Source: Pseudomonas congelans (lineage in GTDB: Bacteria > Pseudomonadota > Gammaproteobacteria > Pseudomonadales > Pseudomonadaceae). From it: a DNA stretch of 56,281 bases. Each line of letters starts with the position of its first letter. Positions within the stretch are counted from its first letter, which is position 1. Positions 50,280-56,281 of this stretch are shown here, piece after piece. Below the pieces are notes generated by a model. It ran no database searches. It saw only the letters and a program-made list of their open reading frames with translations, and was not told the origin of the DNA. The stretch covers positions 129,239 to 185,519 of the forward strand of contig NZ_FNJH01000009.1 of the NCBI RefSeq assembly GCF_900103225.1, written 5' to 3'. Made by a program: the position numbers and the translations under genes.

Positions 50280-51521
50280 ATGCTCAATGGCCTGTGGCTT
50301 GGTTTTTTTGTCGTGGCGACGATTTCCGCGCTCGTGCAGTGGCTGGTGGGCGGCAACGCCGGCATTTTTGCGGCGATGGTCGAAAGTATCTTTGCCATGG
50401 CCAAGCTGTCGGTCGAGGTCATGGTGTTGCTGTTCGGCACCCTGACCCTGTGGCTGGGTTTTTTGCGCATCGCGGAGAAGGCCGGCATCGTCGACTGGCT
50501 GGCCAAGGTCCTCGGGCCGCTGTTTCTGCGCCTGATGCCGGAGGTACCGCCCGGCCACCCTGCGCTGGGGCTGATCACCCTCAACTTCGCCGCCAATGCG
50601 CTGGGGCTCGACAACGCTGCTACACCTATCGGCCTGAAGGCCATGCGCTCGCTGCAGGAACTCAACCCCAGCAAGACCGCCGCCAGTAACGCGCAGATCC
50701 TGTTTCTGGTGCTCAACGCCTCATCCCTGACCCTGCTGCCGGTGACGATCTTCATGTACCGCGCCCAGCAGGGTGCGCCTGACCCGACTCTGGTATTTCT
50801 GCCGATTCTGCTGGCCACCAGTGTCTCGACCATCGTCGGCCTGCTGTCGGTCGCGTTCATGCAGCGTCTGCGTCTGTGGGATCCGGTGGTGCTCGCCTAC
50901 CTCATCCCCGGTGCCCTGCTGCTCGGCACGTTCATGGCCTTTCTCGGCACGCTGTCGGCGGCTGCGCTGGCGGGTTTGTCGTCGATTCTGGGCAACCTCA
51001 CGCTGTTCGGCCTGATCATGATGTTTCTGCTCATCGGCACGTTACGCAAGGTGCTGGTCTACGAGGCCTTCGTCGAAGGTGCGAAAGAAGGCTTCGACGT
51101 CGCCAAGAGCCTGCTGCCTTATCTGGTCGCCATGCTCTGCGCGGTGGGCGTGCTGCGCGCATCCGGCGCGCTGGACTTCGGTCTGGAAGGGATTCGGCAT
51201 CTGGTGCAATGGCTGGGGCTGGACACGCGCTTCGTCGACGCGTTGCCGACCGCGATGGTCAAACCCTTCTCGGGCAGCGCCGCCCGTGCCCTGTTGATCG
51301 AAACCATGCAGACCCAGGGTGTGGACAGCTTCGCTGCGTTGGCCGCCGCCACGATTCAGGGCAGCACCGAGACCACGTTCTACGTACTTGCCGTTTACTT
51401 CGGCGCTGTGGGCATTCAGCGCGCCCGCCACGCTGTGGGCTGCGCGCTGCTGGCCGAGTTTTCCGGTGTCGTGGCCGCGATCTTCGTCTGCTACTGGTTC
51501 TTCGGCGCGACCGCCTCCTGA
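50280..51521 (+). CDS. Nucleoside-recognition (Gate) domain membrane protein, fused SpmA/SpmB type
   Basis: A 413-residue inner-membrane protein with about ten hydrophobic segments and two Gate (nucleoside recognition) domains, as in fused spore-maturation SpmA-SpmB proteins of non-sporing bacteria. The first half shows NFAANALGLDNAATPIGLKAM and the second GSAARALLIETM and ATIQGSTETTFYVLAVYFG, both typical. The transported substrate is unknown. The ATG at 50280 follows GGGGGACTTATCC; the upstream frame runs back into the repeat array and is rejected. Confidence 0.88.
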   Translation: MLNGLWLGFFVVATISALVQWLVGGNAGIFAAMVESIFAMAKLSVEVMVLLFGTLTLWLGFLRIAEKAGIVDWLAKVLGPLFLRLMPEVPPGHPALGLITLNFAANALGLDNAATPIGLKAMRSLQELNPSKTAASNAQILFLVLNASSLTLLPVTIFMYRAQQGAPDPTLVFLPILLATSVSTIVGLLSVAFMQRLRLWDPVVLAYLIPGALLLGTFMAFLGTLSAAALAGLSSILGNLTLFGLIMMFLLIGTLRKVLVYEAFVEGAKEGFDVAKSLLPYLVAMLCAVGVLRASGALDFGLEGIRHLVQWLGLDTRFVDALPTAMVKPFSGSAARALLIETMQTQGVDSFAALAAATIQGSTETTFYVLAVYFGAVGIQRARHAVGCALLAEFSGVVAAIFVCYWFFGATAS

Positions 51522-51525
51522 AACA

Positions 51526-52734
51526 TTACTGCGCCGGAGCCTGAGGCGCAGACTCTGCGGGTGCTGGCTCTGCAGGTGCCGGCTCGGCAGGCGCAGCTTC
51601 CTGCTTTTCCTGCTTCGCCTCATCTGCGGGCGCGGATTCAGGCGTGGCCTCTTCGGCCGAGTCACCGCCCGGCTTGAGTTTGATTATCCGCCCGGTAGGT
51701 CGCTTGACTGCCGGCTGGTCGTCGTCAGTGACGACAAAACGCAGCACGCCGATCATCTGGCCGTCTTCGGTCAGCACCCTCACCTGCCAGCGCCCCGTCA
51801 CGTCCTCCGGGAAGTTCTGTTTGCGCGTCCAGGCGCGATAGCCTTCCTTGCGGCCGCCGTGGATATCCAGCGCGATGCGGTCCATCTCTTCGCCTTCATG
51901 CCACCACACATGGTAGATACGCTCATCCAGCCCGCGCGGCGCATTGATGGCGGTGTACGCATACAGCCCGCCGTTGCGCAGCTGTTTGGCGCTGATCAGC
52001 GAAATACTGTCGCCCGGCGTACGGTTCTTGTTATCAAAGTCCGGGCTGACCGCCACTTCGGTCAACCACAGCGTCGCAGGCGGCACCCAGGAGCGCAGCA
52101 ACCAGCCCGCCGCGCCGATGGCCAGAATGATGCTGATCACGGCCAGCGCACTGCGCCAGGTGTTGAGCGGGAAATTCGACATCAGGCTGGGCGCCGATAG
52201 CAGCATCGCCACGCCCAGGGCCAGTTTGTAACTCTCGGCGGTGGTCAGGTGCAGGATGATCGGCAGCGCGGTCAGCAGTGCCGCGAACAGCGTCAGGGTG
52301 TGCAGCGTCATGAACAGCCAGCGCCTGGGCGCCAGCCATTTGTAGTAGAGGGGATCGATGATCGAGATCAACCCGGCGGCCCCGAGCACCGCAGTGAACA
52401 CTGCCTGACCACTGTTCCAGGTGGTGGTGATGAAAAAGAACGGCAGCACGAAGAACAGGCTTTCCTGATGGATCATCTGCGTGCCGTAGCGCAGCAAACC
52501 CTGCGGAATCTCGCGGCCCAGGGCCTTGTTGAGCAACCCGACCATGGTGTTTTCGACCATCAGCCACAGCCAGCTGATCAGCATCACCACCGCGATCCAG
52601 GTTGCCAGCCCCGCCTGGCGATCGACCAGAATGAAACTGGCGATACCGGAAACGAAACCAAACGCTGCAATGAGCCCCGGATAGCGCTGCATCAAGTTGA
52701 GCACGGGTGTCACATAGCGATTCACGTCAAGCAT
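51526..52734 (-). CDS. DUF5924/DUF2914 membrane protein
   Basis: A 402-residue protein with about seven N-terminal membrane helices (to about residue 245), then a soluble C-terminal domain (RIYHVWWHEGEEMDRIALDIHGGRKEGYRAWTRKQNFPEDVTGRWQVRV) of the DUF2914 kind, and a Glu/Ala/Pro-rich low-complexity tail of about 45 residues. The role is unknown. The start MLDVNRYVTPVLNLM at 52734 is chosen over a 23-codon longer frame. It is convergent with the nucleoside-recognition gene (4 bases between stops) and downstream of an M16 peptidase. Confidence 0.82.
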   Translation of the reverse strand: MLDVNRYVTPVLNLMQRYPGLIAAFGFVSGIASFILVDRQAGLATWIAVVMLISWLWLMVENTMVGLLNKALGREIPQGLLRYGTQMIHQESLFFVLPFFFITTTWNSGQAVFTAVLGAAGLISIIDPLYYKWLAPRRWLFMTLHTLTLFAALLTALPIILHLTTAESYKLALGVAMLLSAPSLMSNFPLNTWRSALAVISIILAIGAAGWLLRSWVPPATLWLTEVAVSPDFDNKNRTPGDSISLISAKQLRNGGLYAYTAINAPRGLDERIYHVWWHEGEEMDRIALDIHGGRKEGYRAWTRKQNFPEDVTGRWQVRVLTEDGQMIGVLRFVVTDDDQPAVKRPTGRIIKLKPGGDSAEEATPESAPADEAKQEKQEAAPAEPAPAEPAPAESAPQAPAQ

Positions 52735-52829
52735 CGGAGGGGTCACTCGGTTCTGTTCATACAAAAAACGCGCTGCGTAACAAACGCGGCGCGGAGCCTG
52801 CACCCTGGGTGCAGTTCGGCGTCAGGATT

Positions 52830-54206
52830 CTATTTGCTGCGTGCACGCCAGCGCCACAAGGCCAGCAGTGCGATGAAACCCAGTACCCCGCCAATCAGCC
52901 AATACAGACCGTCATAACTGAACAGCGGCTTTTCAATGCGCAGGTAACCCGGCTGGGCAAGCAATTGGCGCATCGCCTGATTGGCCGTTTCCAGCTTCAC
53001 CGCCTTGATGCGTTTGGCCGGATCCTCGAAGCGCCCGTTTTCATAATCGTTGAGCGCGCTCCAATAGTAGTCGGCCAGCGCGCTATTGCCTTGTGTGGCC
53101 CATGATTGCCGGTCAATGGCGAGCTGTTGCAGGCGCGCAAACGTAGCGGGCTGCATGCCTTCTTTTTGCAGACGCTCGACCAGCCCGCGAATGTCGCGTT
53201 CGGCTTCTTCGGCATCGTCACGCTCGACATCGGCATTCAGGCTCAGAAACCCGACATCGCCGAACACTTCGCGCTCTGCAGAGGGGCCGTAGGACAAACT
53301 GTGTTTCAGGCGCAGCTCAGTGTAGAGCGTCCAGTCCAGATAGGCTTTGACCAGCTCCCAGGTTTCGTCGTGCTGGTCGTCGAGCTGCGGCTCGGGGTAG
53401 ATCAAGTGCAGCTTGGCGCTCTCGCCCAGCCCGCCGCGTTCAAGCTCGCGTCGCGGTTCGGCCGAGCCGGTGCCCTGCGCCAGTGGCGGGTGGTCGATCG
53501 GGTCGGTGGGTGCGAGCTTGCCGTAGGTGCGCTCCAGATAGGCTGGCAACAGCTTGTCCAGATCACCCACCACAATCAGCGTCATGTTGTTGGGGGCGTA
53601 CCAGTTGGCGAAGATGTCTTCGATGTGCTCCAGCTTGATGCCGTCCACCTCGGGACGTTCGGCGCATTTGAGGCCCAGCTCCACAGCCAGTTGACTGCTG
53701 GCGCTGCGCCCGGAATCACGCCGGTCAAGCAAGCGCTGCAAGTGTGAGAAGTGCCCTCCATCTTCACGCTCGACCACGCGTTTGACACCGTCCAGCCGCG
53801 CCTGGCTCAGCTCGGTTTTGGTCATGATTTCCAGCAGCAGGTCGAGCACTTTGCGCTGGTTTCGTGCAGGTGCTTCGATCACGAAGGTGGTGTCGGCGTT
53901 GCTGGTGAAGGCGTTCCACTCGCCGCCAAGTGCCTGCATGCGCTCTTCCAGACCGCCTTCACCGCTGTCATCCACGCCGCTGAACAGCAGGTGTTCCAGC
54001 AGGTGCGGCAGTTCCTTGTCCTGGCACGGGAAATCATCGAAGCCGATACCCACCACCAGGCGGATGGCGACGTGGCCCCTGTCGTAACCGGGTTTCAGGA
54101 TGACTTGCAAACCATTGGGCAGCAGGTAGCCCTCGACCTGAAGGCGGTCAAGGGCGAATGAGGGGAGTGAACCGAGGAGCAGACAAGCGAACAGCAGGCA
54201 ACGCAT
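52830..54206 (-). CDS. M16-family zinc peptidase, membrane-anchored
   Basis: A 458-residue exported peptidase with signal peptide MRCLLFACLLLGSLPSFA and the inverted zinc motif HLLEH at 68-72, followed by a likely Glu ligand about 75 residues on. A second M16 domain (about 210-390) and a C-terminal transmembrane helix (YWLIGGVLGFIALLALW) follow, so it is probably anchored in the inner membrane facing the periplasm. It looks like a short M16 protease; the substrate is unknown. It lies between the Na/Pi cotransporter and the DUF5924 gene on the same strand. Confidence 0.88.
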   Translation of the reverse strand: MRCLLFACLLLGSLPSFALDRLQVEGYLLPNGLQVILKPGYDRGHVAIRLVVGIGFDDFPCQDKELPHLLEHLLFSGVDDSGEGGLEERMQALGGEWNAFTSNADTTFVIEAPARNQRKVLDLLLEIMTKTELSQARLDGVKRVVEREDGGHFSHLQRLLDRRDSGRSASSQLAVELGLKCAERPEVDGIKLEHIEDIFANWYAPNNMTLIVVGDLDKLLPAYLERTYGKLAPTDPIDHPPLAQGTGSAEPRRELERGGLGESAKLHLIYPEPQLDDQHDETWELVKAYLDWTLYTELRLKHSLSYGPSAEREVFGDVGFLSLNADVERDDAEEAERDIRGLVERLQKEGMQPATFARLQQLAIDRQSWATQGNSALADYYWSALNDYENGRFEDPAKRIKAVKLETANQAMRQLLAQPGYLRIEKPLFSYDGLYWLIGGVLGFIALLALWRWRARSK

Positions 54207-54263
54207 AAAACAGCTTTCCTGGCGGGCCGGTATGTTTAACAGACTTCACCTCCGCCCTTACGT

Positions 54264-55916
54264 TCATAGTGATCTGTCGCCCTCGGCCTCGCTCGACAAG
54301 GCGCCGGTGTCGGCGGTTTCCAGTACCACGTAGGCGCTGCTGCAAAACAGCGAGTTCAGACGCTTCATGTCGGCAATCAGTTCCAGGTGCAGCGAACTGG
54401 TTTCGATGCTCTGGACCACCTTGTTGCGCAGACGGCTGACGTGGGCGTGCGCCAGGCGTCGCTCCTCTGCCCTGAACTGGCGCTTCTCGCGCAATAACTG
54501 ACGCGCGCTTTCGTGATCGCCGCTGAGGAACACCGAAAGGCCCAGACGCAGGTTCGACTGCAACTGGATCTGCAGATCGGCAAGCTCTTCAAGACCGACT
54601 TCAGAGAACGACCGGCGATGCGCCGTCTTCTGCTGCTGGATCTTGCGCAGCATGCGCTCGATCAGGCCGCTGGCCAGTTCCAGGTTGATGGTCAGCTCGA
54701 TGATCTCGGCCCAGCGCCGGTTATCGTGCTCGCCGAGGTCCTCACGCGGCATCTGCGCCAGGTACAGCTTGATCGCGCTGTACAGCGCTTCGACGTCGTC
54801 GTTGAGACGCCGCACTTCCTGGGTCACCGCGGTCTGTGTCCCGCGCAGCACCGCCAGCATCGAGGCGAGCATGCTCTCGATCAGATCGCCCATGCGCAGG
54901 GTTTCACGCACCGCATTGGCCAGCGCAAGGCTGGGCGTGGACAGGGCGGTCAGGTCCAGGTGACGCGGTTTGGCCAGGCCGCCGACTTCGTTCTGTTGCG
55001 GCAGCAGATACGAGCACAACCGCGCCATCGGGGCCACGGTTGGCAGCATGATCAGGCAGCGCACCGTGTTGTAGAGCAGGTGAAAGCCGATGACCAGTTC
55101 CTGTGGGCGAAAGCCCAGCGTGTCGATCCACGCAACCAACGGATCGAGCACCGGAAAGATCAGCAGCAGGCCGAGCAGTTTGTACAGCAGACTGCCCAGC
55201 GCCACCTGCCGCCCGGCAACGTTCTGCATGCTGGTACTGAGAAAGGCCAGCAGACCGCTGCCGATGTTGGCGCCGATCACCAGGCCGATCGCCACCGGCA
55301 AGCCAATGACTTCAGTACCCGCCAATGTCGCCGTCAGCAGCACTGCCGCGAGGCTGGAATAGGAGATCAGCGCGAACATGGCGCCCACCAGCGCATCCAG
55401 CAGCAGGTCGCCGGTCAGCGACGCGAACAGCACCTTGACCCCTGCAGCCTGGGTGATCGGTGCGGCGGCCTCGACGATCAGCTGCAAGGCCAGCACGATC
55501 AGGCCCAGGCCTATACCGACCCGCCCCAGTTGACCGGCACGGGTCTGCTTGCGCGACAGGAAGAACACCACGCCGAGGAAAATCAGCAACGGCGATAGCC
55601 ATGACAGATCGAAGGTCAGTACGCGGGACATCAGGGCAGTGCCGACATCGGCGCCGAGCATGATCACCAGCGCAGGCGTCAGCGTCATCAACCCCTGGCC
55701 GACAAACGACGTCACCAGCATGGCGGTGGCATTGCTGCTCTGCACCAGCGCCGTCACCAGAATTCCAGCGATGAACGCAAGCGGTCGTTTGGACATGTTT
55801 TGGCTGAGCACACGACGAAGTTGTGTACCGTAAACACGAAGGATGCCAGTGCGCACGATATGCGTGCCCCAGATCAGCAGGGCGACGGCAGACAGCAAAT
55901 CGAGCAGGGTCAGCAT
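54264..55916 (-). CDS. Na/Pi-cotransporter family protein with PhoU-like domain
   Basis: A 550-residue inner-membrane protein of the NptA/YjbB type. Two repeated transport halves carry the QSS motifs (ALVQSSNATAMLVTSFVGQ and a second SYSSLAAVLLTATLAG region), with about nine membrane helices to residue 320. The C-terminal part (about 335-550) is a helical PhoU-like domain. These proteins move phosphate with sodium or export it. The start at 55916 (MLTLLDLLSAVALLIWGTHIV) fits; a nine-codon longer frame is possible. Confidence 0.88.
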   Translation of the reverse strand: MLTLLDLLSAVALLIWGTHIVRTGILRVYGTQLRRVLSQNMSKRPLAFIAGILVTALVQSSNATAMLVTSFVGQGLMTLTPALVIMLGADVGTALMSRVLTFDLSWLSPLLIFLGVVFFLSRKQTRAGQLGRVGIGLGLIVLALQLIVEAAAPITQAAGVKVLFASLTGDLLLDALVGAMFALISYSSLAAVLLTATLAGTEVIGLPVAIGLVIGANIGSGLLAFLSTSMQNVAGRQVALGSLLYKLLGLLLIFPVLDPLVAWIDTLGFRPQELVIGFHLLYNTVRCLIMLPTVAPMARLCSYLLPQQNEVGGLAKPRHLDLTALSTPSLALANAVRETLRMGDLIESMLASMLAVLRGTQTAVTQEVRRLNDDVEALYSAIKLYLAQMPREDLGEHDNRRWAEIIELTINLELASGLIERMLRKIQQQKTAHRRSFSEVGLEELADLQIQLQSNLRLGLSVFLSGDHESARQLLREKRQFRAEERRLAHAHVSRLRNKVVQSIETSSLHLELIADMKRLNSLFCSSAYVVLETADTGALSSEAEGDRSL

Positions 55917-56099
55917 GCGAAAAGCCCCCTGAGGTTTGCCCATACAGGCGATGAATTGAAAGATGCAGCGTGTAGCGAGCGGGGATGGGTGAAACGCTCT
56001 ACTAAGCTTTTAGTCGGCCATGGGCCTTGGCGCCAGCATCGCACAGCGCGGATTTCATTGAAATAAAAGTGTCATAAATCAACACTCCATTCGCATCAC

Positions 56100-56272
56100 G
56101 CTCCTCATCCTCCAGCTTGGAATGCAGTGCTGAACACGCTGTGTAAGGTCTTGAGCATAACGCATGGATGGGTGACGCAGAGCGTCACAGGTCTGAGTCG
56201 CACCGTCTGTTCAGGATAGGACGCAGAGCGTCCGGAACGGCATACCCACGCGGAGCATGGGTACGATGAGTG
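56100..56272. repeat. Composite palindrome (REP-like) cluster, near window edge
   Basis: Intact modules are GTGACGC-AGA-GCGTCAC, GGACGC-AGA-GCGTCC and CCCACGC-GGA-GCATGGG ending in TACGATGAG, preceded by a decayed CTCCTCATCCTCCAGC unit. The gene-free region 55917-56281 otherwise shows nothing that I can support. Confidence 0.7.
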
Positions 56273-56281
56273 TCCTTGAGA

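Overview
The window is chromosomal DNA of a fluorescent Pseudomonas, most likely the P. syringae group. I infer this from the near-identity of gene content and order to the origin-proximal Pseudomonas core (def-fmt-rsmB-trkA, dprA-tsaC, hemF-aroE, trpI/trpBA), the alginate-regulator block (algP, algQ, algZ-algR, hemCDXY, argH), and the abundant REP-type palindromes. No sequence search was possible, so the species is an inference. About 55 protein genes are visible, mostly intact and tightly packed. I see no rRNA, tRNA or CRISPR, no full-length insertion sequence and no clear pseudogene.

Layout. 0.2-6.9 kb: a molybdopterin oxidoreductase (YdeP type), then the minus-strand operon def-fmt-rsmB-trkA. 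7-9.9 kb: LysM protein, dprA, tsaC. 9.9-12.8 kb: a quinone reductase divergent from hemF-aroE. 13-19.3 kb: a choline-O-sulfate module (SulP transporter, choline-type binding protein, choline sulfatase BetC, divergent LysR regulator) and an alpha/beta hydrolase. 19.5-23.5 kb: a CigR/RcnB-like protein, trpBA, trpI and a DUF883 protein. 23.7-26.8 kb: small stress-type genes (dodecin, two DUF1161 paralogues, a luciferase-like monooxygenase, OsmC) and a lipoprotein. 26.85-27.73 kb: a small accessory insert with a HEPN/Abi-like gene, a structured leader and a 28-codon ORF. 27.8-32.3 kb: aminopeptidase, gamma carbonic anhydrase, prlC and a zinc-ribbon protein. 32.5-38.5 kb: a cytochrome c-FTR1 iron permease, a LysE exporter, MscS and an ABC-F ATPase. 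38.5-49.6 kb: algP, FKBP, algQ, dsbB, hemYXDC, algR-algZ and argH. 50-56 kb: a 146-bp tandem palindrome array, a nucleoside-recognition protein, a DUF5924 protein, an M16 peptidase and a Na/Pi cotransporter.

How the genes work together. Large parts are housekeeping: start-codon formylation and its removal (fmt, def), tRNA and rRNA modification (tsaC, rsmB), tetrapyrrole synthesis (hemC, hemD, hemF, with hemX and hemY) and amino-acid synthesis (aroE, trpBA, argH). The betC group probably turns choline-O-sulfate into choline and sulfate. algP, algQ and algZ-algR form the classical alginate and virulence regulatory cluster.

The most interesting non-core item is the HEPN/Abi-like gene with its structured upstream region. 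It resembles toxin genes of the AbiF/Abi_2 kind that are preceded by a conserved noncoding RNA. Other notable structure includes a 170-bp MITE-like element whose junction supplies the mscS stop codon, a 146-bp tandem array made of four palindromes per unit with dispersed relatives at four other places, two REPIN-type inverted pairs, an algP terminator lying inside the neighbouring reading frame, and two candidate operators in divergent intergenic regions.
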